40,827 bases of DNA from VRUE01 sp035707825 (GCA_035707825.1 DASSTR010000067.1:1-40827); one strand, 5' to 3'. Positions 18,527 to 26,446 are shown, counted from the first letter of the stretch. The notes: generated from the sequence alone by a model not told the origin. Made by a program: numbers and translations.

Positions 18527-19714
18527 GTGAGCGGCAGGGCGGCTCTCGCCTTCGGGGCCGCGCTGGTCGCCATGCTGTGCGCCGGTCTGTGGATCGGCGG
18601 CCACCCGGCGAAGATGCCTCCGTCCCTTCGCGACGTCTTCGTCGACGACTCGGCGGGCCTGACCGCCGAAGCGAGCGAACTGATCGAGGACCACTACTAC
18701 CGCGAGGTCGACGAGGCCAACCTCGCCAACGGCTCGCTGCGGGGCATGGTCCGCGACCTGCGCCTCCGCCACCACGACCGCTTCTCCGAATACTTCTCCC
18801 CCAAGATGCTCGAATACTTCAACGAGGCGCTCAGCGGCCGCTTTTCCGGCATCGGGCTCACCGTCACGCCGGTGCCGCGCGGCCTGCACGCGGCCCAGGT
18901 CTTCCCGAAGTCGCCCGCCAAGCGGGCTGGGATCGAGCCGGGCGACGTGATCGTCTCGGTCGACGGCGAATCGCTCGCCGGTCAGAACAGCGAAATCGCG
19001 ACCGGGAAGATCAAGGGCCCAGAGGGGACCGACGTCGTCCTCGGCGTCCTCGACGGCGACACCGGCAAGGTCCGCCGCCTCACCCTCACCCGGGAAGAAA
19101 TCACCGTCCCCGTCGTGACCGGCAGGGTGATGAAGGCGGACGGGCGAAAGCTCGGCTACGTGCGGCTGGCCACCTTCAGCGAAGGCGCCCACGCCGCCGT
19201 ACGGCACGCGGTCGAGAAGGTGGAGAAGAAGGGGGCCGAAGGGGTGCTCCTCGATCTGCGCGGCAACGGCGGCGGCCTGCTGGAGGAGGCCGTGCTGACC
19301 GCCAGCGTCTTCCTTCCCAAGGACGAACTCGTCGTCACCACCCGCTCGCGGACCGAGGGTAATTCCGCCTACCGCACCGTCGGCGGCAACCTGCCGGAAC
19401 GGCCGGTCGCCGTCCTCATCGACCGCAACACCGCCTCGGCGGCGGAGATCCTCACCGCGGCGCTGGCAGACGACGCGAAGGCGCCGGTGGTCGGCACCCG
19501 CTCCTACGGCAAGGGCGTCTTCCAGCAGGAGGTCGGCCTCTCCAACGGCGGCGCCCTGAAGCTGACCACAGGCGAGTACTTCACCCCCAAGGGCGTCAAC
19601 CTCGCCGGCAAGGGCATCCAGCCCGACATCCACGTCCGCGACCTGCCCGACACGCCTATGGACGAGGCGCTCGAACGCGCCCTCGGAGTGCTCGCCGCCC
19701 AGCCCCCGGCGTGA
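18527..19714 (+). CDS. S41 family C-terminal processing peptidase (CtpA-like)
   Basis: 395 aa, exported. An N-terminal hydrophobic segment (ALAFGAALVAMLCAGLWIGG) acts as a signal or anchor. A PDZ domain spans about residues 100-190 (FSGIGLTVTPVPRGLHAAQV, AGIEPGDVIVSVDGESLAG). The protease core has Ser304 in RNTASAAEIL and Lys329 in RSYGKGVFQQ, 25 residues apart as in CtpA/Tsp serine-lysine dyads. It is placed between ftsX and an RNB-family nuclease, with a GTGA overlap to the latter. An extracytoplasmic protease next to FtsEX suggests turnover of a cell-wall hydrolase or its regulator at the division site; this is inference. GTG start, 8 bp after ftsX. Confidence 0.92.
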   Translation: MSGRAALAFGAALVAMLCAGLWIGGHPAKMPPSLRDVFVDDSAGLTAEASELIEDHYYREVDEANLANGSLRGMVRDLRLRHHDRFSEYFSPKMLEYFNEALSGRFSGIGLTVTPVPRGLHAAQVFPKSPAKRAGIEPGDVIVSVDGESLAGQNSEIATGKIKGPEGTDVVLGVLDGDTGKVRRLTLTREEITVPVVTGRVMKADGRKLGYVRLATFSEGAHAAVRHAVEKVEKKGAEGVLLDLRGNGGGLLEEAVLTASVFLPKDELVVTTRSRTEGNSAYRTVGGNLPERPVAVLIDRNTASAAEILTAALADDAKAPVVGTRSYGKGVFQQEVGLSNGGALKLTTGEYFTPKGVNLAGKGIQPDIHVRDLPDTPMDEALERALGVLAAQPPA

Positions 19715-21297
19715 GCCGCCGCGCGCGCAGGGACCGGCACCCGTCCTCCCGCAGGGCGCCGCGGAATGCCCGCGAGGCGATCGAGGCGGCGCTGACGGAC
19801 GGGCTCGGCAAGCGCGGCTTTTCGGCGGCGCTCGAGCGAGAGGCCCAGCGTGCGTCCGGGATCGCGGAGGAGCGCACAGCCGCCAGGCGCGACCTGACCG
19901 AGCTGCCCACCTTCACGGTCGACCCGGCGACGGCGCGTGACTTCGACGACGCCGTCTCGGCGCGGCGCGAGGGGGACGGGATCCACCTCTGGATCCATAT
20001 CGCCGACGTCGCGGCCCATGTGCCGCCGGGCTCGCCGCTGGACCGCGAGGCGGCGCGGCGAGCGAACAGCACCTACGTCCCTGGCTCGGTCGAGCCGATG
20101 CTGCCGCACGCGCTCAGCGAGGGGGCCTGCAGCCTGGCCCCCGGGGTGGAGCGGCTCGCGGTGACGACGGAGGTTGAGCTGGGGCCGGGCGCCGAGCCGC
20201 GCACCGCCGCCTTCTACCGCAGCCGGATCCGTTCCCAGGTTCGTCTCGATTACGACCAGCTCGACGTCGTCTTCAGCGGTCGCGCCGAGGCGCCCGAGCC
20301 CGTGGCCGAGCCGCTGGCCGCGGCCAGGGAAGCCGCCGCGGCGCTGGGCGAGCGCAGGGGTGCCACCAGCCTCGACGTGGAGTCCTTCGAGCCCGAGTTC
20401 CGCTTCGACTCCGAGGGCAACGTCGTCGGCGCGCGGGCGGTCGCGCAGACGGAGTCCCACCGCCTGATCGAGCGCTTGATGATCCTCGCCAACGAGCAGG
20501 TTGCGCAGTTGCTGGAGCGTAAGCGGGCGCCGGCGATCTACCGCGTCCATGCGCAGCCCGACCCCTCGCGGGTCGAGCGTCTGATCGAACAGCTCGACGC
20601 GCTGGGGATTCCAACCCCGCCGCTGCGGGAGAGGCTCGCGCCCCGGCAGGCCGGCGAGCTCGTCGCCGCCGCAAGCCGGCTCGTCCGCGAGGAGGCGGCG
20701 CGGCGCGGGCATGGCCGCGACGCGTATACATCGCTTGTGCTCCGCTCTCTCAAGCAGGCTCAATACAGCGCGCGCAACAGCGGGCACGCCGGGCTCGGCA
20801 GTCCCGCCTACTGCCACTTCACCTCGCCGATCCGCCGCTACCCCGACCTCGTCGTGCACCGCTCGCTGCTGGCGGCGCTGGGCGAGGGGGAGGAGGCGCC
20901 GCGCCTTGCCGAAGCCCGCGAAGCGGCCTGGCATTGCAGCGAGCGGGAGCGGGAGTCGATGCGCATCGAGCGCGCCGCCGACGACGTCTGCGCCGCCTAT
21001 CTGCTCGAGCGCGAGCTCGCCGAGCGGGGGAAGGAGGCGCGTTTCGAAGGCGAGGTCTCCGGGGTGATCCGCAGCGGTGCCTTCGTCGCCTTCGGCGGGG
21101 AGATGGGCGACGTCTACGAGGGATTCCTGCCGGCCCGCCTCGTCGGCGAGGAGCGTTTCGAGCTCGACGAGACCGAGACCGCCTTGAAGGGACGGGAGTC
21201 GGGAAGCCTGCTGCGCCTGGGAGACCCGATCTCGGTCGGGGTGACGGGGGTGGAAGCCGTGCGGGGTCGAGTCGATCTGGAGCCCGGCGATGCCTGA
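19711..21297 (+). CDS. RNB-domain 3'-5' exoribonuclease (RNase II/R family, short form)
   Basis: 528 aa. The RNB catalytic domain begins near residue 60 with LPTFTVDPATARDFDDAVS, which carries the conserved Asp cluster (D-x5-D-x-D-D) binding two metal ions. HIADVAAHVPPGS, PMLPHALSEGACSLAPG and CHFTSPIRRYPDLVVHR are family blocks. A C-terminal S1 RNA-binding domain spans about residues 450-528 (EGEVSGVIRSGAFVAFGG). The N-terminal cold-shock domains of full-length RNase R and RNase II appear to be missing; only about 55 basic residues precede the RNB domain. The GTG at 19711 overlaps the protease stop as GTGA. smpB follows after 32 bp. RNase R degrades mRNA and tmRNA-related substrates during trans-translation, so the position fits. 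Confidence 0.9.
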   Translation: MSRRARRDRHPSSRRAPRNAREAIEAALTDGLGKRGFSAALEREAQRASGIAEERTAARRDLTELPTFTVDPATARDFDDAVSARREGDGIHLWIHIADVAAHVPPGSPLDREAARRANSTYVPGSVEPMLPHALSEGACSLAPGVERLAVTTEVELGPGAEPRTAAFYRSRIRSQVRLDYDQLDVVFSGRAEAPEPVAEPLAAAREAAAALGERRGATSLDVESFEPEFRFDSEGNVVGARAVAQTESHRLIERLMILANEQVAQLLERKRAPAIYRVHAQPDPSRVERLIEQLDALGIPTPPLRERLAPRQAGELVAAASRLVREEAARRGHGRDAYTSLVLRSLKQAQYSARNSGHAGLGSPAYCHFTSPIRRYPDLVVHRSLLAALGEGEEAPRLAEAREAAWHCSERERESMRIERAADDVCAAYLLERELAERGKEARFEGEVSGVIRSGAFVAFGGEMGDVYEGFLPARLVGEERFELDETETALKGRESGSLLRLGDPISVGVTGVEAVRGRVDLEPGDA

Positions 21298-21329
21298 TCG
21301 ACGTATGCGCAATCCCGGGGGGCCGTCCG

Positions 21330-21815
21330 GTGGCCGCTAAGAAGTCCAAGCAGAGAACGCCCGTCTCCGGCGACGTCGCCACGAATCGCCGCGCTCGCCA
21401 CAAATTCGAGCTGGTCGACAAGATGGAGGCGGGGATCGTTCTGCAGGGCTCGGAGGTGAAGGCGCTTCGCGAGGGCAAAGCGCAGATGACCGACGCCTAC
21501 GCCGTGGTCGAGGACGGCGAGGTCTGGCTGCGAAAACTCCATATCCCCCCCTACGCGCCGGCAAGCCGCGAGAACCACGAGCCCGAGCGTCCCCGCAAAC
21601 TGCTCCTGCACCGGGCCGAGATTGAACGGCTGATCGGCACCACGGCGCAGAAAGGGCTGACCCTGATCCCGACCCGGATCTACTTCAAAGGGTCGCGGGC
21701 GAAGGTGGAGCTGGCCCTGGCACGGGGTAAGGAGGGGCGCGATCGCCGGCGTGAAATTGCCGATCGAGATGCAAGGCGCGAAGTCGAGCGCGAATTCAAG
21801 AGCAGAATGAGGTAG
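21330..21815 (+). CDS. smpB: tmRNA-binding protein SmpB
   Basis: 161 aa, the normal length. It binds the tRNA-like end of tmRNA and delivers it to stalled ribosomes. The beta-barrel core starts after a basic leader (VAAKKSKQRTPVSG) with NRRARHKFELVDKMEAGIVL, QGSEVKALREGKAQMTDAY and KLHIPPYAP. The C-terminal helix that occupies the mRNA path is seen in the basic KEGRDRRREIADRDARREVE. GTG at 21330 is the fitting start. It is preceded by the RNB nuclease and followed 11 bp later by the HhH protein; the tmRNA gene itself is 3 kb downstream. Confidence 0.96.
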   Translation: MAAKKSKQRTPVSGDVATNRRARHKFELVDKMEAGIVLQGSEVKALREGKAQMTDAYAVVEDGEVWLRKLHIPPYAPASRENHEPERPRKLLLHRAEIERLIGTTAQKGLTLIPTRIYFKGSRAKVELALARGKEGRDRRREIADRDARREVEREFKSRMR

Positions 21816-21826
21816 CTTCGGGGCCT

Positions 21827-23446
21827 ATGGGTTCCAGTTTCGTGGCTCTTCCCCTCGCCGACAGCTTCGTCGGGGAAAACGTCCAGTACTTCGTCGCCGC
21901 ACTCCTCGTGGCGATCCTCGTCCTCCTCCTCGTCGTCAATCGACGGCGCCGCAAGGAAAAGGAAAAGAAAGAGGCGGCTCCGGCCGCCGCTCCGCCCCCG
22001 CCTCCGCCAGCGGGCGCGCCGCAGCAGACGGCCGGCACGCCGGCCACCGCCGGCCCGCCCCCCGCTTCGGTGCCGCCACCGTCGCAGGCCGCCAACCCGA
22101 AGGAGAAACGTAAGCAGGCGCGGGAGCAGCAGCGGGCCGAGCGTATGCAGCAGCGCAAGCAGCGCCAGGAGCAGGCCAAGCAGCGCAAGGAGGAAAGGGC
22201 CCGCAAACGGGCGGAAAAGCGCGGCAAGCCAAACGCCCCTCGCACCTCGCGGCGGGCGCAGCGGGAAGCCGCGAAGGCCGAGCGCCAGCGCGCCGAAGCG
22301 CAGGCCGCCCGCGAGCGCGAACTTCTTCAGCAGGGGGTGGGCGCACAGCCTCCGGCGCAGGGCATTCCCGCCCAGGCGCCACCGGCCGCGCCGCCGCAGC
22401 CTCCGGCGGCCGCTCCCCAGTCCGGCTTTGGAGCGCCCGGCATGGCGCCTCCGGCCGAGTCAGCCGATACGCAGAGCATGGCCGCGGTGCCGCCGCCGCC
22501 CGCCGCCGCCGCGCCACCGGTCCCGCCGCAATCGCCGGGGGACCTGCAGACCGCCGAACAGCATCTCCAGCACGAGCGCGCGGCTCAGGAACGCTCGATG
22601 GCGGAGGCGCAGGAGCGCCTGCGCCAGATCGAGGAACGCACTAAAGAGGCGGAGCGGCGCGCCGGCGAGGCCGCGCGCCTCTCGCAGCTCAAATCCGAGG
22701 AGGCGGAGCGTGAGCAGCGCCTGAACGAGATCCGCCAGAGCGTCGCCCAGGCTGAGGCAAGGGCTCGCGAAGCCGAGCAGAGGGCGATAGAAGCCGAGCA
22801 GTCCGTGTTGCGCTCGGTGCGCGGCGAGGGCGGCGGCTTCAGCCCGCCCAGCCCGCCGCCGGCCCAGATGCCGCCCCCGCCGCCCGCGGCCACCGAGACC
22901 CAGCCCTTGGGCCAGACGCCCCCGATGGGCCAGGCGCCGCCGATGGGCCAGACGCCCCCGATGGAGCAGGCGCCTCCGATGGGGCAGACGCCGCCCCCGG
23001 GGCATATCCCGCCTGTTGAGCCGCCGCCGCCCCCGGCGCCGATGCAGCAGCCTCCTCCTCAGGAGATGCCACCCGTCCAGCAGCAGCCGCCGCAGGCCCC
23101 GCCAGCGGCGCCCCAGCCGCCGGCTTTCGAGCCGCCCATGCAGCAGCCGCCCACCCAGGAGCCTCCGATTCAGGGAATGCCGATTCAAGAGTCATCCGGC
23201 GGTTTGGGGTCCGGGCTGGGCTCGCCGCCACCCTCCCCGGCGATGGGGGGGACCGGCGCTGAGATCAACCTCAATACGGTCAGCTTCGAGCAGCTTCGAG
23301 CCGAGGGCCTGTCGGTAACCCAGGCAACGCGCCTGCTTGCCCATCGCGAGCGGATCGGGAGCTTCAGGACCGTTGACGAGCTCGATCAGGTCCCCGGCTT
23401 CCCTCAGGACTTCCTCGAGGTCCTGAAGAGCCGCTCGACAATCTGA
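21827..23446 (+). CDS. Membrane-anchored proline-rich, coiled-coil protein with C-terminal helix-hairpin-helix domain
   Basis: 539 aa, not recognised as a named family. Layout: one membrane segment (about residues 20-40, YFVAALLVAILVLLLVV) followed by RRRRKEKEK, so the bulk is probably cytoplasmic. Then a Pro/Ala-rich stretch, a strongly basic Arg/Gln/Glu helix (about 88-165), a second Pro-rich stretch, and a charged coiled coil (about 235-330, repeated Glu/Ala/Arg heptads). Six-residue PPMGQT/PPMGQA-type repeats follow (about 360-395), then a Pro/Gln-rich linker. The end (about 478-539) is a ComEA-type helix-hairpin-helix: AEINLNTVSFEQLRAEGLSV then LDQVPGFPQDFLEVLK. HhH units usually bind nucleic acid backbones non-specifically. 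It lies 11 bp after smpB. Function unknown; a membrane-tethered nucleic-acid-associated scaffold is a guess. Confidence 0.75.
   Translation: MGSSFVALPLADSFVGENVQYFVAALLVAILVLLLVVNRRRRKEKEKKEAAPAAAPPPPPPAGAPQQTAGTPATAGPPPASVPPPSQAANPKEKRKQAREQQRAERMQQRKQRQEQAKQRKEERARKRAEKRGKPNAPRTSRRAQREAAKAERQRAEAQAARERELLQQGVGAQPPAQGIPAQAPPAAPPQPPAAAPQSGFGAPGMAPPAESADTQSMAAVPPPPAAAAPPVPPQSPGDLQTAEQHLQHERAAQERSMAEAQERLRQIEERTKEAERRAGEAARLSQLKSEEAEREQRLNEIRQSVAQAEARAREAEQRAIEAEQSVLRSVRGEGGGFSPPSPPPAQMPPPPPAATETQPLGQTPPMGQAPPMGQTPPMEQAPPMGQTPPPGHIPPVEPPPPPAPMQQPPPQEMPPVQQQPPQAPPAAPQPPAFEPPMQQPPTQEPPIQGMPIQESSGGLGSGLGSPPPSPAMGGTGAEINLNTVSFEQLRAEGLSVTQATRLLAHRERIGSFRTVDELDQVPGFPQDFLEVLKSRSTI
22904..23011 (+). 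repeat. 18-bp tandem coding repeat (PPMGQT/PPMGQA units)
   Basis: About six consecutive 18-bp units of the form CCGATGGGCCAGACGCCC encode PLGQTP, PMGQAP, PMGQTP, PMEQAP, PMGQTP and PPGHIP. Units differ mainly at third positions and at one codon (T/A). It is in-frame within the HhH protein and likely to vary in copy number between strains. Confidence 0.7.
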
Positions 23447-23464
23447 GCACCGCGGTTCTGGACG

Positions 23465-24841
23465 CTAGAGGCCGTACTTCTCGAGCAGTTTGAGCCATAC
23501 CTCGCTGCGCGTGGGGTATGCCGCGACGGCATGACGGAGGCGGGGGAGGGGGACCTCGCCGACCACCGCGACGGTGGCCGCGTGCAGGAAGTCCGCCGTC
23601 TCGAAGCCGGTGAAGGTCGCCCCGACGACGATCTGGCGCGACTCGTCGACCACCAGCCTCGAGGTGCCTCCCGTTTCGCGTCCCTGGAAGCTGGCGCCGG
23701 CGGTGCGGTCGGTGTCGATGTCCACCGCCCGGACGGCGATGCCCGCCTCTTCGGCTTGGGCCAGGGTCTTTCCCACCGCCGCGACCTGCGGGTCGGTGAA
23801 CGTGACCCGCGGCGAGCCGATGCCTTCCGCGATCGCATCCACCTCCCGGCCGAGGATGCTCTCCGCCGCGACCCATGCCTGGTACTTGCCCATATGGGTG
23901 AAGAGGGCCCGGCCGTTGACGTCGCCGACGGCGTAGAGCCAATCGCGCCCTCCGACCCGGAGCCGCGTGTCGGCGTCCAGAAAGCCCTGGTCGCCCGGCT
24001 CGACCTCGACCGTCTCCAGCCCGATGCCGGCGCTGCGCGGCTTGCGACCCATGGCGACCAACAGCTCCGCCGCCCGCACCCGATCGCCGTCGTCGAGCTC
24101 TACGGCGATGCCCGATCCGTCTGCCTCCACAAGCCGGGCGAGGGTTCCGGTGCGCACGTCGACGCCGTGGCGCTCGCCGAGCGCCGCCTCCACCTGGGCC
24201 CCGGCGAATGGCTCCTCGCGCATCAGCAGCCGCTCCGAGCGCTCGACCAGCGTCACCTTCGTCCCCAATGCCGACCAGGCCTGGGCCAGCTCGGTGCCAA
24301 CCGGGCCGCCGCCGAGGACGATCATGCTCTCGGGGACCTGCTTTGCGGTCGTCGCGTCGCGGTTGTTCCAGGTGCGCACCGAGTCGAGCCCCTCGATCGG
24401 CGGCATCGCGGCGCCGCTTCCCGTCGCGATCACGATCGCCCGCCGGGCGCTCAGGGTCTGCCCCTCGACGGTCAGGCGCCGCTCCCCCGCCAGCTGTCCC
24501 TGACCGCGGAAGAGGGCGATGCCCCGGCGCTCCAGCCAGGGCAGCTGCGCGGAGTCGTCGAGGTCGTGGATCACCTCGTCGCGGCGGGCGAGCACGGCCC
24601 CGGCGTCGATTCCGCCGCTGAGCGCCTCGGCCACCCCGGGGACGCGCCCCGCCTCCCCGATCACGTCGCTGGGGCGCAGGAGCGCCTTCGACGGCATGCA
24701 GGCGTAGTAGGAGCACTCGCCTCCGACCAGGTGCTCCTCGACGATCGCGACGCTGAGCCCACCGTCGGCGAGACGGCCGGCGCAGACCTCGCCGGGGGCG
24801 CCGGCACCGAGCACTATGGCGTCGAATTCGGTCTCGTTCAT
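23465..24841 (-). CDS. Pyridine nucleotide-disulfide oxidoreductase (dihydrolipoamide dehydrogenase-like)
   Basis: 458 aa from ATG 24841, with AGGA 11 bases upstream; an earlier in-frame start would run toward the tmRNA promoter. FAD-binding: DAIVLGAGAPGEVCAGRLA. The redox-active disulfide is Cys43/Cys48 in GGECSYYACMPSKALLRP, a C-x4-C pair. NAD(P)-binding: MIVLGGGPVGTELAQAW, and the second FAD motif is LYAVGDVNGRALFTH. The interface region reads AVAAYPTRSEVWLKLLEKYGL, where lipoamide dehydrogenases have HAHPTxSE, so the catalytic histidine seems absent. It is therefore unlikely to be a true Lpd; a mycothiol/other disulfide reductase or uncharacterised quinone-type reductase is possible. Divergent from ssrA with only 45 bp between. 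Confidence 0.85.
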   Translation of the reverse strand: MNETEFDAIVLGAGAPGEVCAGRLADGGLSVAIVEEHLVGGECSYYACMPSKALLRPSDVIGEAGRVPGVAEALSGGIDAGAVLARRDEVIHDLDDSAQLPWLERRGIALFRGQGQLAGERRLTVEGQTLSARRAIVIATGSGAAMPPIEGLDSVRTWNNRDATTAKQVPESMIVLGGGPVGTELAQAWSALGTKVTLVERSERLLMREEPFAGAQVEAALGERHGVDVRTGTLARLVEADGSGIAVELDDGDRVRAAELLVAMGRKPRSAGIGLETVEVEPGDQGFLDADTRLRVGGRDWLYAVGDVNGRALFTHMGKYQAWVAAESILGREVDAIAEGIGSPRVTFTDPQVAAVGKTLAQAEEAGIAVRAVDIDTDRTAGASFQGRETGGTSRLVVDESRQIVVGATFTGFETADFLHAATVAVVGEVPLPRLRHAVAAYPTRSEVWLKLLEKYGL

Positions 24842-24864
24842 GCAGGGATCCTCGAACGACACCG

Positions 24865-24870
24865 TACAAT
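24865..24870 (+). promoter_or_regulatory. Candidate -10 element of ssrA
   Basis: TACAAT, 16 bp ahead of the mature tmRNA 5' end, in the 45-bp gap to the divergent oxidoreductase gene. No good -35 at 17 bp. A precursor 5' end would be trimmed by RNase P. Confidence 0.4.
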
Positions 24871-24886
24871 CGCTGTCACATAGCAC

Positions 24887-25245
24887 GGGGGCGACAGGCT
24901 TCGACGTGGTCGGTCCGTGCGAACGGTTGCAGGTCGAGGTGGCCGGAGGCCTCGTTAAACACCGGCAACAACCAATACGTGCGGACCATGAGTTCGCCCT
25001 CGCTGCTTAGTCAATAGCTAAGTGAGTGAGAGTCGGCCCACTCCCGCCCGCGGGGTGGGGCACCGGCTTCAATTGCGGGCTTACCCAGGCGAATCGCCCC
25101 GTTCGCAAGGGGACATTTCAGAGGGCTTTGCCTCCCGTAGTGCCCGCCGGCGCGGACCCCGGGAGACGAGATTCAAGCGCCGGCTAAACCTGTAGATACC
25201 TTTGCGCTACGGCCACGCACGCCGGTTCGATTCCGGCCGCCTCCA
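24887..25245 (+). ncRNA. ssrA: Transfer-messenger RNA (tmRNA)
   Basis: One-piece tmRNA of about 359 nt that rescues stalled ribosomes with SmpB. The 5' end GGGGGCGACAGGCTTCGACG matches the conserved tmRNA start. GGGGGCG (24887-24893) pairs with CGCCTCC (25238-25244) as a 7-bp acceptor stem with one G-U pair. The T arm is GCCGG-TTCGATT-CCGGC (25221-25237). A25245 is the discriminator and CCA is not encoded. The tag frame is at 24981-25010: GCG resume codon, then GAC CAT GAG TTC GCC CTC GCT GCT TAG, giving ADHEFALAA. The GC-rich region after the tag frame (for example CCCACTCCCGCCCGCGGGGTGGG-type pairing) fits the pseudoknot domain. Acceptor, T loop and ALAA ending together make the call secure; the resume codon is inferred from the preceding AATACGT, which resembles AATAGTC in E. 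coli. Confidence 0.95.
24981..25010 (+). other. tmRNA proteolysis-tag reading frame (ADHEFALAA)
   Basis: Nine-codon tag plus TAG stop inside ssrA. The ALAA end is the classical ClpXP/ClpAP degron. Other frames here give no ALAA-like end. Confidence 0.8.
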
Positions 25246-25269
25246 CTGTCATTTCCTCCAGCCGCGCGG

Positions 25270-25854
25270 TCAGCGGGACCGCGTGGCGAGCCAGGCGAGC
25301 ACCTCGGCGGCGTTGCGGTCGGGTGGAAACACGGGGTAGAAGGCCTTGACGATGCGGCCGCCTTCGGCGACGAGGGTAAGGCGCCGGTAGAGGGTCATGC
25401 CCTCGACCTCGAAGGTGGGCAGGCGCAGGGCGTCGGCGAGGCGAAGGTCCGGGTCGCTGAGTAGGGGGAAGGGGATGTGCTCGCGCTCGGCGAACTCGCG
25501 CTGCTCGGCCGGGGTCTGGGCGCTGATGCCTACGATCGCTGCCCCGAACGCCGAGAACTCGGCGACGGCGTCGCGGTAGGCGCAGCTCTGCGGTGTGCAG
25601 CCGCGGGCGCCGGGAATGTCGTCCCACCCCGCCGGCAGCGCTTGGCCCGGAACCCCCGTGCGGGGATAGACGTAGGCGACGAGCAGCTCCCTCGCGAGCT
25701 CGGCGAGATCGATCGATCCTGCCGCACCCGACGGCGCCCCCGCCGTCGAGGGCAGCCGCAGCGCGGGGACCTCGAGCCCGACCAGGTGATCGGCGGCGCC
25801 GTCGTCCTCGGGGACCGGAAGGCCGGTTGGGAGTTGGCTGTAGTCGGCGCTCAC
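25270..25854 (-). CDS. Peroxiredoxin (PrxQ/BCP-like)
   Basis: 194 aa thiol peroxidase. The expected redoxin fold is seen: LRLPSTAG, AYVYPRTGVPG, then the active site in GARGCTPQSCAYRD. There the peroxidatic Cys is followed five residues later by a second Cys, the PrxQ resolving position. IVGISAQTPAEQREFAER and FPLLSDPDLRLADALRLP follow. Compared with E. coli Bcp, a roughly 14-residue insert (ALPAGWDDIPGA) stands before the active site; this subfamily variant is known in other bacteria. GTG start at 25854. It converges on ssrA, ending 24 bp after the tmRNA. Cytosolic, with no signal peptide. Confidence 0.87.
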   Translation of the reverse strand: MSADYSQLPTGLPVPEDDGAADHLVGLEVPALRLPSTAGAPSGAAGSIDLAELARELLVAYVYPRTGVPGQALPAGWDDIPGARGCTPQSCAYRDAVAEFSAFGAAIVGISAQTPAEQREFAEREHIPFPLLSDPDLRLADALRLPTFEVEGMTLYRRLTLVAEGGRIVKAFYPVFPPDRNAAEVLAWLATRSR

Positions 25855-25903
25855 GGGCTCATGCTCCCATGGCCGCGCACGCAGGCACGTATCGTTGCGC
25901 CCG

Positions 25904-26446
25904 ATGGAGAGCTACGTCGCCTTTCTGCGCGGGATGAACCTCGGCGGGCGCCGGATCAAGAACGAGGAGCTGCGGGCGGAGTTCGAGGCGCTGGGCTTCG
26001 ACGGCATCGGCTGCTTTCGCGCCAGCGGCAACGTGATCTTTGCCGCCGCGGAGAGCGACGAGGCGAAGCTGGCGGCGAAGGTCGAAGCCGGCCTCGGCGA
26101 GGCGCTCGGCTATGAGGTGCCGGTGTTCCTGCGCAACGCGGCGGAGCTGCTGGCGGTGGCGTCCCAGGAGCCCTTCGACGCGAAGGCGCTGAGCGCTTCG
26201 AAGGGCAAGCTCCAGGTGATCTTCCTGCAGGGAAAACCGAAGGCCGCCGCCCGCAAGCAGGTCCTCGCCCTCGCCACCGACGACGACCGTCTCGCGATCG
26301 AGGGTCGCGAGCTCTACTGGCTCCCCAAGGGCGGCATGTCCGACTCGGAGCTGGACCTGAAGGCGATCGCAGCCGCTCTGGGGCAGAACACGGTTCGCAC
26401 GATGGGCACGGTCGAACAGATCGCCGCCAAGTACTTCGCGGCCTGA
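25904..26446 (+). CDS. DUF1697 family protein
   Basis: 180 aa from ATG 25904; TTG 25895 would add three residues. The opening MESYVAFLRGMNLGGRRIKN and the SGNVIF segment (CFRASGNVIFAAAES) are the recognisable DUF1697 signature, with LPKGGMSDSELDL and NTVRTMGTV later. The family is widespread in bacteria and has no established function. It is divergent from the peroxiredoxin gene (49 bp between starts) and ends 2 bp before the stop of the convergent MBL-fold gene. Confidence 0.85.
   Translation: MESYVAFLRGMNLGGRRIKNEELRAEFEALGFDGIGCFRASGNVIFAAAESDEAKLAAKVEAGLGEALGYEVPVFLRNAAELLAVASQEPFDAKALSASKGKLQVIFLQGKPKAAARKQVLALATDDDRLAIEGRELYWLPKGGMSDSELDLKAIAAALGQNTVRTMGTVEQIAAKYFAA

Noticed and set aside
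21827..23446. Competence protein ComEA
   Set aside because: The HhH end is similar, but ComEA is short and exported with HhH outside; here a long basic/coiled-coil region follows an N-terminal membrane helix and basic cluster, which suggests a cytoplasmic HhH. No comEC nearby.
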